DNA of 64,000 nt from Bacillota bacterium (GCA_030705955.1 JAUZPL010000006.1:1-64000), one strand, 5' to 3'. Positions 17,580 to 27,140 are shown, counted from the stretch's first letter. Program-made: numbers and translations. Notes: a model not told the origin generated them from the sequence alone.

Positions 17580-18156
17580 GTTTATTCAAATCCTTTTTAG
17601 GCTTATAAATTTTCTGTAATGGAGGTATGCGCATGATCAAAAACATGACAATCAAACAAGTAAGAATTTTATCGACAAAATTTCCCGTAATTCTTGAAAT
17701 AAAAGTGGAGGCAAAAATACTTTCACCTGCTGAACGTGCCCATAAAACAACCAAATCCATTCCACTTCCATTTAACCCGCCAAAAAGTGCAACTGCAATT
17801 GGTGTTCCAATTAATGGTGCAACAATGGATAAAATAAGACCAGTAATGAGAGCAACATACCATTTTTGAAAATCATATTTTTTTGCAATCGTACCAACAA
17901 TAATAGCAATCACCAAATTGACAATCCCAAAGAAAACGGAAGATGGCTCAGTGGTAACCCCTAATACAACATTTGTAAGCACACCTGTTAATGATCCCCA
18001 CCAAGGACCAAATAAAACCGAAACAAGAACAGTTCCAATCGTATCCAAAAAGAGCAAAGGAATTTTCAACCATGAAACAGCAGTTCCAAGTACTACGTTT
18101 AAAGCAATTCCAAGAGCAGCATAAACTAAAATGAGTGTTTTACTTTTGTTATACAT
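17569..18156 (-). CDS. ECF transporter S component (substrate-binding membrane protein)
   Basis: This 195-residue protein has five to six hydrophobic helices and the ECF S-component look: a short basic N-terminus, AALGIALNVVLGT and LDTIGTVLVSVLFGPWWGSLTGVLTNVVLG. It would use the shared ECF A/A'/T energising module encoded elsewhere. It is translationally coupled to the TudS-like gene, which suggests its ligand is that enzyme's substrate. It starts at ATG behind AAGGGGGAAAG. Confidence 0.8.
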   Translation of the reverse strand: MYNKSKTLILVYAALGIALNVVLGTAVSWLKIPLLFLDTIGTVLVSVLFGPWWGSLTGVLTNVVLGVTTEPSSVFFGIVNLVIAIIVGTIAKKYDFQKWYVALITGLILSIVAPLIGTPIAVALFGGLNGSGMDLVVLWARSAGESIFASTFISRITGNFVDKILTCLIVMFLIMRIPPLQKIYKPKKDLNKRAA

Positions 18157-18232
18157 TTTTAACTTTCCCCCTTTTATATGTTTGGAAACTTTTATCCTTA
18201 TTATAAAAAATTGGAAAGTATGGGTAAATTCA

Positions 18233-18278
18233 AATAATCGATAATATCAATTAAAATTAATCTATAATATCGATTATT
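18233..18278. promoter_or_regulatory. 11-bp inverted repeat upstream of the ECF/desulfidase operon (candidate operator)
   Basis: AATAATCGATA (18233-18243) and TATCGATTATT (18268-18278) are exact complements 24 bp apart. They lie 77-122 bp upstream of the ECF S-component start, where promoter control would be expected. No regulator gene is adjacent. Confidence 0.4.
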
Positions 18279-18334
18279 TTATTTCCCGGAAAATGTCGTT
18301 TTAAAAAGAAAAGTGTCATTATAGAAAGTAAAAA

Positions 18335-18364
18335 AAAGTAGTGCATTTATTTATACACTACTTT
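18335..18364 (-). terminator. Terminator of the decayed dehydrogenase gene
   Basis: AAAGTAGTG and CACTACTTT form a stem followed on the minus strand by a run of Ts, immediately beyond the pseudogene's last codon. Confidence 0.7.
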
Positions 18365-18372
18365 AAAGAAGG

Positions 18373-19124
18373 TTATGGTTTTAGAACGACCTTTATATTA
18401 CAATCTTCTTTTTCATCAAATATTTCATATCCGTGTTTTGCATGTTCAAGTGGAAGGCGTTATGATTTCGGCTGGATTTATTTTTCCGGTCTTAATTAAG
18501 TTGTAAAGCTCTGGCATGTAGTGAATAAAAGGGCCTGTCCCATTTTTAAAGTGATGTTTCGGGAAAAGAAATCCCCAAGTGGAAATTGATTATACCTGGA
18601 ACCATAAACACCAACTAATTGAATGGTAGCTCCTTTTCTTACACACTGTGCTGCCATAGTGATGGCGCCCATGTTCCCGCCCTGTAGTTTTAAGTGAAAT
18701 TTTCAAAAGGAACTCTTAAATATTCTGCCTGACCACCGGGATATTCACCAAAAGTTACCGAATACCCAAAATAACCGCCTGTATCCCCATGAGGATTGGA
18801 ATTGTCACATGGGCTCTCAAGGTGATTTTAGCAGTAATAGCATTTTCCGCAAGAAACATTGAAGGGAACTATCACTCTGTCCCCTTTTTTAACCTTTGTG
18901 ACAGCAGAACCGATTTCTTCAACAATGCCCATTGGCTCGTGACCAATAATAAAATCGTGGGGCATATTGGGCATCATCCCATGGATTAGGTGAAGATTAG
19001 ATCCACATATAGCTGTACTAGTAATTTTAATAATGAGGTCATCCTGCTTTTGAATTTTTGGATCAGGAACTTCTTTTACTTTTACATTTCTCATTCCTTG
19101 ATAGGTTACAGCTTTTATTATCAT
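18373..19124 (-). pseudogene. Zinc-dependent alcohol dehydrogenase, degraded
   Basis: The N-terminal 98 codons are readable (MIIKAVTYQGMRNVKVKEVP, then the zinc-site AICGSNLH, GHEPMG and structural-zinc CGKCYYC). The frame is then broken by TAA, after which recognisable coding continues (DNSNPHGDTGGYFGYS, GGQAEYLRVPF). The extreme C-terminus survives in fragments (PAEIIT, then RLPLEHAKHGYEIF and IKVVLKP) separated by a frameshift near 18456. The remains span 752 bp, against about 1.16 kb for an intact gene, so the NAD-binding domain is largely deleted. It is a clear pseudogene of the glutathione-independent formaldehyde dehydrogenase-like family. Confidence 0.88.
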
Positions 19125-19226
19125 TCTCCTTCAACCTTATTTCTTTTTAGGATTTACAAATGTAAAATAAAAACACCAGCAAATGCCAGTGTTAATATCC
19201 GGAAATGCAATAAACTAAATGTTGAA

Positions 19227-19802
19227 TTATTGCGCCTGTTGTTCAGCTGTTGAAGTAATAGCAGTCATGATTCCTACACAGAAAATAGTAAGGAAAGAAT
19301 ATAGAAACTTCTCCCATCCAATTACTTTTATTCCTCCTAAAATAACTAAAGCATCAATGATAAAAATAATGATTCCAATATTTAAAGTGGTTAATTTAGT
19401 TAAGAGTTGTGCTAGTAAGTCTGTCCCACCCGTGCTAGTTTCATATCTAAGCATCAGGCCGACCCCAACTCCTACAATTAATCCGCCCATAATTGTGCTT
19501 GGAAGAATGCTGAGGTGAATTTTTCCATCCATAAAGGAAAAAAGGTCAATACAAAAGGACGACACAATAAGTCCATGGATACTATAGTAGAAGTATCGTC
19601 TTTCGAATATCCATGCTAATGCGTAAAGCGGTATACTTATCAGAAGAATACTAATCCCTGTTGGCCATCCATAGAAATAATGAACAATTAACCCTATTCC
19701 AATTACACCGCCATCAAGTAAGTGATATGGAACTAAAAAGGCATTTACCCCAAGGCCTAATAATGTACTTCCTGCAAAGATTGCTACTACTTTTTCCCAC
19801 AT
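19227..19802 (-). CDS. YitT-family membrane protein
   Basis: This protein of about 190 residues has five to six membrane segments and the YitT-family signatures (GLGVNAFLVPYHLLDGGVIG near the start, then GLMLRYETSTGGTDLLA). The cytosolic C-terminal DUF2179 domain of longer homologs is absent, so it is a short form. Function is unknown. ATG 19802 follows TTGGAGGTAG. An ATG 27 bp upstream is in frame but precedes that site. Confidence 0.8.
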   Translation of the reverse strand: MWEKVVAIFAGSTLLGLGVNAFLVPYHLLDGGVIGIGLIVHYFYGWPTGISILLISIPLYALAWIFERRYFYYSIHGLIVSSFCIDLFSFMDGKIHLSILPSTIMGGLIVGVGVGLMLRYETSTGGTDLLAQLLTKLTTLNIGIIIFIIDALVILGGIKVIGWEKFLYSFLTIFCVGIMTAITSTAEQQAQ

Positions 19803-19981
19803 TTGACTACCTCCAAACAAGTCCCACATTATAAAAAGTATGAGATGGGAAATTTTTTAGAAGTAAAAAAAAGCTACTGACATTGTCAGAAGCGAACAAA
19901 TTAATGTTGTAAAAAGGTTAATTGGTAAAAATGGAGAACTGTAAATATATAAGGAAGTGCTATCTCATTATTATCTCCCCT

Positions 19982-20434
19982 TTAAATAGAGGAGGATATT
20001 TGTGAAAAAATTTGGGCATGTCGTTCTTCATCATCAGCAGCCATTTGGAACCTTTCCTTTAATTGCTGATCTGCAATTTGTGCTGCTAAATTGCGATAAA
20101 ATGGCACCGTTTCTTGTTCATCTTTAATAGATTCCCGAACGCCTCTTTTAAATGAGCTTGGTAATGCCACCCCTAATTCAATTGGGGGATATTTCCCTGA
20201 CATATCCACATATCCTTTTGAAAACCAGTGAAAATGTTTGATTTCATCCTGGCGAATTGCAAGTATTGTTTGGCGGTATTGTTTATTTGGAGCTAACTCA
20301 GCGAGCCTTGTATAGTATTGGATTGCTTGAAATTCATCATTAACAGCTTTGGATATATCTTTTAATAGCTTTTTCTGCTGCTGCCGATAATCGTCAAAGC
20401 CCCCTTGATTATAAAAATAAGGCAAATAATACAT
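19982..20434 (-). CDS. Ferritin-like (rubrerythrin-type) di-iron protein, YhjR-like
   Basis: This 150-residue all-helical protein has ferritin-like di-iron ligands: an N-terminal E in KAVNDEFQAI, ExxH in RQDEIKHFHW, E in KDEQETVPFY and ExxH in DDEERHAQIF. There is no rubredoxin domain. Members of this group bind iron or act in peroxide handling or spore-coat formation, but the exact role is not shown here. The start follows GGAGGAGGG. Residues 1-20 are rich in Tyr, Gln and Gly. Confidence 0.8.
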   Translation of the reverse strand: MYYLPYFYNQGGFDDYRQQQKKLLKDISKAVNDEFQAIQYYTRLAELAPNKQYRQTILAIRQDEIKHFHWFSKGYVDMSGKYPPIELGVALPSSFKRGVRESIKDEQETVPFYRNLAAQIADQQLKERFQMAADDEERHAQIFSQISSSI

Positions 20435-20607
20435 TCTATTCCCTCCTCCATCATATCAGTGCATTGTATGCATGATAGAAGTCTGTGGTCCGCCTATTTT
20501 CTATAATTCTGTTGGGAAGCTTTAATGTGAATCTGATAGACTATGCTCAGGGAGTGTGGAGAGATAGGATATGTGTGATTATAAACGGTGATGGGAAATA
20601 ATAGAAA

Positions 20608-20637
20608 AAAAGGATGACCACAATTGGTCATCCTTTT
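20608..20637. terminator. Terminator after pit
   Basis: AAAAGGATGACCA pairs perfectly with TGGTCATCCTTTT around CAAT, ending just before the stop of pit on the minus strand. Confidence 0.85.
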
Positions 20638-20638
20638 A

Positions 20639-21640
20639 CTATTTAATAAACAAACTAAAAATGAAATAGAATACGGAGGCGAGTAACGCCGAAATTGGAA
20701 GAGTTATAACCCATGTAACCAGCATTCGTTGAGCTGTACCCCATTTTACCCCTTTTAAGCGATGTGAGGATCCAACCCCTAAAATACCTGAAGAAATAAC
20801 GTGTGTAGTACTTACAGGTAAGTGAACAAATGTGGCTCCAAAAATAACAAATGCACCAGTTAAGTCAGCGGCAACACCGTTAACAGGACGAATCTTCATA
20901 ATCTTACCGCCAACGGTTTTAATAATCTTCCAGCCACCAACGGATGTTCCAATACCCATTGAAATCGCACAAGCAAGTTGAACCCAGAAGGGGATACTAG
21001 TTGTGGTAAGATAGCCATTTGCAATAAGAGCCATTGTAATAATACCCATTGATTTTTGTGAATCATTTGTACCGTGTGAATAGGACTGTAGGGCGGCAGT
21101 TGCAATTTGGATATAACGGAAAGTCCGATTTGTTTTTGTTAAATTTAAGTTTTTAAAGCTGACTTTAAAAATACTGTACATAATATAACCGATAATAAAA
21201 GCAAGGAAAGGAGATACAATAAGTCCTTCAAGAATTTTTAAGAACCCCGCATATTTCAAGGCTGAAAAACCCGCTGCAGCAATTGCTGCTCCCGCAACAG
21301 AACCAATGATAGCATGGGAAGAACTACTCGGAATTCCAAAATACCAAGTAATTAAATTCCAAACGATTGCAGAGATCAAGGCAGCTATAATGACAATATG
21401 TCCATTGTGCATATGGTATGGGTCAATAATATCTGAAGTAATGGTTTTTGCAACACCAGTAAAGGTTAAAGCTCCTAAAAGATTCATAACAGCAGCTAAA
21501 ATAATTGCGTGCCGTGGCTTTAGAGCCTTCGTTGAAACAGAGGTAGCAATTGCATTTGCCGTATCATGGAAGCCATTAATAAAGTCAAAAACAAGCGCAC
21601 CTATAACAATGACAATCGTTATAATAAATAGACCACTCAT
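20639..21640 (-). CDS. pit: Low-affinity inorganic phosphate transporter (PiT family)
   Basis: This 333-residue membrane protein has about ten helices. Two PiT signatures are visible, GFHDTANAIATSVST near the N-terminus and AADLTGAFVIFGATFVHLPVS near the C-terminus, with SHGTNDSQKSMG between. It imports metal-phosphate with protons. It lies 11 bp downstream of the DUF47 gene ykaA, the usual ykaA-pit operon. Confidence 0.93.
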   Translation of the reverse strand: MSGLFIITIVIVIGALVFDFINGFHDTANAIATSVSTKALKPRHAIILAAVMNLLGALTFTGVAKTITSDIIDPYHMHNGHIVIIAALISAIVWNLITWYFGIPSSSSHAIIGSVAGAAIAAAGFSALKYAGFLKILEGLIVSPFLAFIIGYIMYSIFKVSFKNLNLTKTNRTFRYIQIATAALQSYSHGTNDSQKSMGIITMALIANGYLTTTSIPFWVQLACAISMGIGTSVGGWKIIKTVGGKIMKIRPVNGVAADLTGAFVIFGATFVHLPVSTTHVISSGILGVGSSHRLKGVKWGTAQRMLVTWVITLPISALLASVFYFIFSLFIK

Positions 21641-21651
21641 ATTAGGACTCC

Positions 21652-22269
21652 TTACGCATTCTTCATGATAATTGTTTCAAGTGTATTCGCAACAGTTTGG
21701 CAGCTATCTGCAATGTCTTCAAGTGTTTCATAAATTTCTTTAAATTGAATAATGCGAATTGGATCTTTTTCGACAGTAAATAGGTGCTTAATGGATTGTC
21801 TTAAAATATTATCGCATTTGGATTCATAATCCTTAATTTTAATAGAATGTTCTCTAATTTGAAGAAGTTTTTTATTTGATAACAATTCAATAGCCTTCTC
21901 AATTTCATAAATACTTCCTTGAATCGCACTAACGAAGCTAAGCATGAATTCATCCGCTTGTGTCATGGAGTACATCTCAAATAATGCTGCACAGCCCTCA
22001 AGTCCATCTAATACATCATCCATACTCATAGCTAAATGTAATATATCTTCACGTTCGATTGGTGTAATAAACGCATCATTTAATTCTTTAATCACTTCAT
22101 GAACAAAAGAATCACCTTTTGATTCATATTCCTTCATTCTTTCAGAGAAAATTTTCAAATCACTTACATTCTTTATTTTATATTCTGTAAAGAAATTGGC
22201 ACTTTCCTTCATATTTATTGCAATGTTTAAAAGCAACGATGAAAACTTATCATTTTTTTTGAATGCCAT
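21652..22269 (-). CDS. ykaA: DUF47/PhoU-like protein YkaA
   Basis: This 205-residue helical protein of the DUF47 (PhoU-like) family contains the repeated acidic E/DxxxD-type metal-binding pattern (KEYESKGDSFVHE and IKDYESKCDNILRQ). It is thought to modulate PiT transporters and is co-transcribed with pit here. It starts at ATG after TAGGGGGAAT. Confidence 0.88.
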   Translation of the reverse strand: MAFKKNDKFSSLLLNIAINMKESANFFTEYKIKNVSDLKIFSERMKEYESKGDSFVHEVIKELNDAFITPIEREDILHLAMSMDDVLDGLEGCAALFEMYSMTQADEFMLSFVSAIQGSIYEIEKAIELLSNKKLLQIREHSIKIKDYESKCDNILRQSIKHLFTVEKDPIRIIQFKEIYETLEDIADSCQTVANTLETIIMKNA

Positions 22270-22514
22270 ATGTATTCCCCCTATAGATTTTTAACTGTTT
22301 TATTATTTCACTGGAATCTATTTTATATGAAAATTGTCGAATAAAAGTAAATGTAAGTGAAAATTTACAAAAACTTAACATTAGAAAATTCAGAATAAAT
22401 AAAGAAGTTTGTTTTGTTGACCGTATAAACTATTCGTTTTATAATTATCTCGAATTAAGGATATTTTGTTTAATGTAAAGTATAGGGAATGATATTTTTA
22501 GTGAGGTGATTCTG

Positions 22515-23213
22515 GTGTTTGAAATTTATAAAGCAGATGAGCGATATACTGCGAATCATGGCTGGTTAATCAGCAACTTTAGCTTTTCTTTTGCAGAGTA
22601 TTTTGATCCAAATAACTTACAATTTGGCCCAATGAGGGTTTTAAATGATGATATTGTGAAACCGTTAAGAGGATTTGGGGCACATCCACATAAGGAAATG
22701 GAAATCGTTTCGATTGTTTTAAAAGGAAAGTTAAAGCACGAGGATAGTACTGGTGAAAGTGCAATTACTTCATTTGGCGGTATTCAAAGAATGTCTGCCG
22801 GGACAGGGGTTATTCACTCTGAGGTAAATCCCTCCTCTGTTGAGGATGTTAATTTTTTACAATTATGGTTCCTGCCTGAGGAGCAAGGCCTTACGCCTTC
22901 TTACGAGAAAACGGAATTTGACCTTGCCAAATTAAAAAATGACCTTTTGCCTGTAGTTTCTAAACGAAAAGGAGATCAGATTGCCTATATTCATCAAGAT
23001 TTAACGATTTATTTATCTGATTTAGATAAGGGAAATGACATTCTATTTAAACAAGAAGCAGGCAGAAGGATTTTTCTTTTTGTTATAGAGGGAGAAATCA
23101 TTGTAAACGGTAATTTATTGAAGAAACGGGATTCAGCAAGAATCATACAAACACCAAATTTAGAAATGAAGGCAACCAATGATTCGAGATTTATGCTTAT
23201 AGATTTACCTTAA
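22515..23213 (+). CDS. Pirin-family protein (YhhW/YhaK type)
   Basis: This bicupin has the pirin N-terminal signature FGAHPHKEMEIVSIVLKG and MSAGTGVIHSE, which supply the metal ligands (HPH, H, E). Some relatives are quercetin dioxygenases and others are redox sensors; the activity here is unknown. GTG at 22515 follows GAGGTGAT with suitable spacing. An in-frame GTG at 22506 overlaps the ribosome-binding site. It is monocistronic with a terminator after the stop. Confidence 0.88.
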   Translation: MFEIYKADERYTANHGWLISNFSFSFAEYFDPNNLQFGPMRVLNDDIVKPLRGFGAHPHKEMEIVSIVLKGKLKHEDSTGESAITSFGGIQRMSAGTGVIHSEVNPSSVEDVNFLQLWFLPEEQGLTPSYEKTEFDLAKLKNDLLPVVSKRKGDQIAYIHQDLTIYLSDLDKGNDILFKQEAGRRIFLFVIEGEIIVNGNLLKKRDSARIIQTPNLEMKATNDSRFMLIDLP

Positions 23214-23229
23214 AAAATTTTAAAGCCTT

Positions 23230-23266
23230 AAAAGCCGACCTCGAATATGATATAGGTCGGCTTTTT
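23230..23266 (+). terminator. Terminator after the pirin gene
   Basis: AAAGCCGACCT pairs with AGGTCGGCTTT around a 12-nt loop and is followed by Ts. Confidence 0.85.
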
Positions 23267-23277
23267 CGTTAATTTAT

Positions 23278-23302
23278 GTTTAATTAAAGCAAAAAGGGGC
23301 AA
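23278..23302 (+). promoter_or_regulatory. Probable sigma-B promoter
   Basis: GTTTAA (23278-23283), a 13-bp spacer and GGGCAA (23297-23302) fit the sigma-B consensus GTTTAA-N13-15-GGGTAT (six of six and four of six). It lies 90 bp before a GlsB/YeaQ/YmgE-type stress protein gene, a class that is sigma-B-dependent in related bacilli. Confidence 0.6.
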
Positions 23303-23391
23303 TTTAAGTATACAAGCATTCTACCTATTGCTTGTGGTACACAAGTTTAAACAATGAAATAATAATAAAAGTGCTTAAAGGAGAGTGTAAA

Positions 23392-23652
23392 ATGGGTTTT
23401 CTTTGGTCACTAATAGTTGGAGGCATCATTGGATGGATTGCTGGATTAATTGCTGGCAAGGATATCCCTGGTGGTGTAATTGGAAATATAATCGCTGGCT
23501 TTGTGGGAGCATGGTTAGGTACGCTTATATTAGGTAACTGGGGCCCTCATGTTGCTAATTTTGCGATTATACCGGCCGTTATTGGTGCGGTTGTGCTTGT
23601 TTTCATTCTAAGCATTATCCTAAGATCGTTTAGAAGAGCTGACCGATCATAA
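23392..23652 (+). CDS. GlsB/YeaQ/YmgE-family stress membrane protein
   Basis: This 86-residue protein has three glycine-rich membrane helices and the family pattern GGIIGWIAGLIAGKD then GGVIGNIIAGFVGAWLG. Such proteins belong to general stress regulons, and their molecular role is unknown. ATG 23392 follows AAAGGAGAGTG. A longer in-frame opening from 23332 has no ribosome-binding site. A sigma-B-like promoter is upstream. Confidence 0.88.
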   Translation: MGFLWSLIVGGIIGWIAGLIAGKDIPGGVIGNIIAGFVGAWLGTLILGNWGPHVANFAIIPAVIGAVVLVFILSIILRSFRRADRS

Positions 23653-23653
23653 T

Positions 23654-23689
23654 AATATAAAGCCTCCCCTTATAGGGAGGCTTTATATT
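23654..23689. terminator. Bidirectional terminator
   Basis: AATATAAAGCCTCCC and GGGAGGCTTTATATT are perfect 15-bp complements between convergent genes. Confidence 0.88.
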
Positions 23690-24597
23690 GAATCCATGTT
23701 AATCTCTTTAAAAATGGGTGGAATATCCAAGAAAGGTGCAAAGCATACTATCTGTTCCTCTGTTATTGGATGAATAAATTCGAGCTTTGCTGCATGTAAC
23801 GCCTGACGTGGGAAAATGGGCTGACCCCCGTATACGATATCACCTGCAAGGGGATGTCCAATATAAGACATATGAACTCTAATTTGATGGGTTCTACCAG
23901 TTTCAAGCCAACATTTTACATATGATAAACCTTTTTCTTTATCTTCTTTTACTAATTGGTAATGCGTCACAGCCTCTTGTCCTGAGGGAGACACTCTCCT
24001 TCTAGTTGAATGATGCCGGTCACGACCGATTGGTGCGTTAATGATTCCCTTTTTTGAAGGAAGTTTTCCATGAACTAGCGCAATATATGTTCTTTTGATA
24101 TTCCTATTTTCCATTGCCTGATCTAGTAGTGCTCCAGCTAAAGAATGCTTGGCAAAAAGGATAGCCCCTGATGTATCCCGGTCTAATCGATGTATATGCC
24201 GAATGCTTCCCATTTCTCCACTTTGTTGCAAATGGAAAACAGCGGCATTTAGAAGTGTATCCGTTTCTAAATGATTAGGGTGTGTATTCATAAAAGGGGG
24301 TTTGTTAAACACAATTAAATGGTCATCCTCATAAAGGGTGGGAACATTGAGATAGGATGGCGGTATATCACTGTTTTTTTCATTAAATAAATTTAATTGT
24401 ATTTTCTTCCCTGGCTCGAGAGTGGTGTGCCAATTGACATCTCCATTCACAAGTACCTTTTTCTCTGTTCGAAATTCGTGTGTCAGTTTTTTGGGGGCAC
24501 ACCATACCTTTTTAAAAAGATCCTCTATTGTTAAGCCTCGCCATTTTTGGGGGACAATAATTTCTAACCACTTACCCTTTCGTTCTGTTTTCAGCAT
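23683..24597 (-). CDS. RluA-family 23S rRNA/tRNA pseudouridine synthase (YhcT-like)
   Basis: This 304-residue protein has an N-terminal S4-like region (about 15-75) and a catalytic domain with HRLDRDTSGAILFAK, which holds the catalytic Asp, and GRTHQIRVHMSYIGHPL. It converts uridine to pseudouridine in RNA; the target site cannot be given. It is divergent from a YhcU-like gene, matching the Bacillus yhcT-yhcU neighbourhood. Confidence 0.9.
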   Translation of the reverse strand: MLKTERKGKWLEIIVPQKWRGLTIEDLFKKVWCAPKKLTHEFRTEKKVLVNGDVNWHTTLEPGKKIQLNLFNEKNSDIPPSYLNVPTLYEDDHLIVFNKPPFMNTHPNHLETDTLLNAAVFHLQQSGEMGSIRHIHRLDRDTSGAILFAKHSLAGALLDQAMENRNIKRTYIALVHGKLPSKKGIINAPIGRDRHHSTRRRVSPSGQEAVTHYQLVKEDKEKGLSYVKCWLETGRTHQIRVHMSYIGHPLAGDIVYGGQPIFPRQALHAAKLEFIHPITEEQIVCFAPFLDIPPIFKEINMDSI

Positions 24598-24711
24598 TTT
24601 TTCCTCCTATCTAAGACATGTAATGATGGTCACAATTACCACCGATTTTATTTCTTCTACTATGATATTCTTATATTAACTATATAAAGAGATAGAAAAG
24701 GTGGGTTCCTC

Positions 24712-25110
24712 GTGAAAATTGTTTTTGCCTCTACTCCAGGTCAAACGGAACATATAGCCGAACTTGTGAGGCATCTCTATTCCAATGTTTTTCCAATGTA
24801 TTTTGCCGATGATGATATAAAAGAGTTTGAGCAATTAAAGGTGTTAGAAACTTCTTCTCAATACTTTAATGATATTAATACGTTACAGGATGCTTTTCAA
24901 GTGATGACATGTTTGCAAACCATTATATCCATCCTGGAATGTGGAGTTTTATACGAAAATTACATTAAATTATTTAATATAAATGCTGAAATTATACAAA
25001 AATCTGGATTATTTTTTCCATTTGAATTTGAACAATTTCTGGAATCTAAGACTTTAAAAAAATGTATTTTTAGTACGTATACAAAAGCTGCAAATGAGCT
25101 ACTTATCTAA
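24712..25110 (+). CDS. YhcU-like protein (DUF5365)
   Basis: This 132-residue cytosolic protein is found next to the YhcT-type pseudouridine synthase in bacilli. The N-terminus MKIVFASTPGQTEHIAELVR and the acidic FADDDIKEFEQLKVLE are typical. No catalytic motif is visible and the function is unknown. The start is GTG behind AAAGGTGGG. Confidence 0.75.
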   Translation: MKIVFASTPGQTEHIAELVRHLYSNVFPMYFADDDIKEFEQLKVLETSSQYFNDINTLQDAFQVMTCLQTIISILECGVLYENYIKLFNINAEIIQKSGLFFPFEFEQFLESKTLKKCIFSTYTKAANELLI

Positions 25111-25134
25111 CACCTATTTGGTGTTTTTTTTTTG
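25109..25134 (+). terminator. Terminator
   Basis: AACACC and GGTGTT form a short stem followed by a run of ten or more Ts. It overlaps the stop of the YhcU-like gene. Confidence 0.75.
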
Positions 25135-25285
25135 ACCTGACTATTGTACTTTTTTTAAATCTAAATATAAAATAAAGATGGCTTTGAACTATTATTAGCA
25201 AAAAATGTCGTAAGAAACATGGCTTTTTTTAAAGGAGTATCAAGTAAAAGATACGAAATTATAAAGAATAATAGGAGGAGATTAA

Positions 25286-27028
25286 ATGGACTGGAAGATA
25301 AAGGCCGATAGGTGGATCCAATTTGAAAACCTTGATGGTGAGTTAAGGTTGCAGCTTGGAAAAATGATAAATAATGAAAAGGAACTTGAAGAAGTTTTCT
25401 ATAAAAACTTAGAATTTGGAACAGGTGGCATGAGAGGGGAAATCGGTGTGGGCACAAACCGAATGAACCTTTATACAGTAAGAAAAGCTTCAGCTGGTTT
25501 GGCTGCATACATAGAAGATAATGGGCTAGAAGCCAAAAAACGTGGTGTGGTTATTGCATATGATTCTCGTCATAAATCACCTGAATTTGCAATGGAGGCT
25601 GCTAAAACTCTTGCTACACGGGGAATACAAACCTACGTATTTGACGAATTGCGGCCAACTCCTGAATTATCGTTCGCGGTAAGGTATTTAAATGCTTATG
25701 CTGGGATTGTTATTACCGCAAGCCACAATCCACCAGAATATAATGGATATAAAGTATACGGATTTGATGGGGGACAACTTCCACCTGATGGTGCCGATCA
25801 AGTTATTGAAAAAGTAAATGAAATTGAAAATGAGCTTTTAATTCATGTAGAAAGTGAAGAAAAATTAAAGGCGTCAGGTTTGATTGTTACAATTGGTCCT
25901 GAAATGGATCAAGCCTATATTGAAAAGCTAAGAACTATTTCAGAAAACCATGACATTGCTTTACAATCTGATATAAAAATTGTCTACACTCCTTTACATG
26001 GAACAGGAAATAAACCTGTAAGGACTGCACTTACCGCACTTGGGTATAAAAATGTTCATGTAGTAAATGAACAGGAGCTGCCAGATCCGGAGTTTTCAAC
26101 AGTAAAGAGTCCAAACCCTGAAGAACATGCAGCATTTGAATTGGCTATTCGTGACGGAAAACAAATTGGCGCTGATATATTAATTGGCACAGATCCGGAT
26201 GCTGACCGCTTGGGAATTGCCGTGTTAAATCCAGAAGGGGAATACGTGGTTCTTACAGGTAATCAAACTGGGGCGCTGTTACTTGACTATTTACTAACAC
26301 AAAAGAAAGCAAAAGGCACCATTCCACAAAACGGTGTCATTCTAAAAACGATTGTTACATCGGAAATTGGAAGGACCATTGCCTCATCATATGGGATACC
26401 TACAATGGATGTCTTGACAGGCTTCAAATTTATTGCGGAAAAAATTAATGAATATAAATATACCGGTGAATACTCTTTCTTATTCGGTTATGAAGAAAGC
26501 TATGGTTACTTAATTGGTGACTTTGTACGGGATAAAGATGCCGTTCAAGCAGCAATTTTAGCAGTGGAGGTTTGCGCATATTATAAAAATCAAGGGCTTT
26601 CTTTGTATGAAGGCTTAATGCAAGTGTTTGAAAAATATGGCTATTATCTTGAAGGATTACGTTCTTTAACGCTAAAAGGAAAAGATGGGGCTGAAAAGAT
26701 TCAGCAAATTTTAGCTTCCTTCCGTTCAAATGGTTTGGAAAGCCTTGGTGATTTTAATGTACAGTATAGTGAAGATTATTTAACAAGCATTCGTATTACG
26801 AAGGATGGAGATGAAAAAATTAATCTTCCTAAATCAAATGTGCTGAAATATGGCTTTGAAGATGGTTCTTGGATATGCTTAAGACCCTCGGGTACAGAGC
26901 CAAAGGTAAAATTTTATTTTGGAGTTAATAGCCAAAATTTTGAGGAAAGTAAGAAAAAGCTCCAAGAGATTGAAAATCAGTTTATGGATCTTGTGAATCA
27001 AAAAATAAATATGGCTTCAAACAACTAA
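25286..27028 (+). CDS. pgcA: Alpha-phosphoglucomutase / phospho-sugar mutase
   Basis: This 580-residue alpha-D-phosphohexomutase carries the phosphoserine loop [16 protein letters not shown], the metal loop [11 protein letters not shown], the sugar loop GYEESYGYL and the C-terminal phosphate-binding [12 protein letters not shown]. It interconverts glucose 6-phosphate and glucose 1-phosphate for cell-envelope and UDP-glucose synthesis. Length and sequence match Bacillus PgcA (YhxB). It starts at ATG after AGGAGGAG. Confidence 0.95.
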   Translation: MDWKIKADRWIQFENLDGELRLQLGKMINNEKELEEVFYKNLEFGTGGMRGEIGVGTNRMNLYTVRKASAGLAAYIEDNGLEAKKRGVVIAYDSRHKSPEFAMEAAKTLATRGIQTYVFDELRPTPELSFAVRYLNAYAGIVITASHNPPEYNGYKVYGFDGGQLPPDGADQVIEKVNEIENELLIHVESEEKLKASGLIVTIGPEMDQAYIEKLRTISENHDIALQSDIKIVYTPLHGTGNKPVRTALTALGYKNVHVVNEQELPDPEFSTVKSPNPEEHAAFELAIRDGKQIGADILIGTDPDADRLGIAVLNPEGEYVVLTGNQTGALLLDYLLTQKKAKGTIPQNGVILKTIVTSEIGRTIASSYGIPTMDVLTGFKFIAEKINEYKYTGEYSFLFGYEESYGYLIGDFVRDKDAVQAAILAVEVCAYYKNQGLSLYEGLMQVFEKYGYYLEGLRSLTLKGKDGAEKIQQILASFRSNGLESLGDFNVQYSEDYLTSIRITKDGDEKINLPKSNVLKYGFEDGSWICLRPSGTEPKVKFYFGVNSQNFEESKKKLQEIENQFMDLVNQKINMASNN

Positions 27029-27035
27029 ACATAAT

Positions 27036-27074
27036 AAAAACACGGTCCCTTTTATTTGGGAGCCGTGTTTTTTG
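27036..27074 (+). terminator. Terminator after pgcA
   Basis: AAACACGG and CCGTGTTT plus an inner CCC/GGG form the stem, followed by six Ts. Confidence 0.8.
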
Positions 27075-27140
27075 TTTGGTGGAATTCTATAGCCCGGTTG
27101 TTAAATACTTCTTAAAAATAAAACGTATCCCTTTATTGTT

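Noticed and set aside
18828-18830. Interrupted alcohol dehydrogenase as another selenoprotein
   Set aside because: The interrupting codon is TAA, and there are also frameshifts and a large deletion; it is a pseudogene.
22364-22380. Pho box upstream of ykaA-pit (TTTACA-N5-TTAACA)
   Set aside because: Only two repeats, on the strand opposite to the operon; a functional Bacillus Pho box normally has four.
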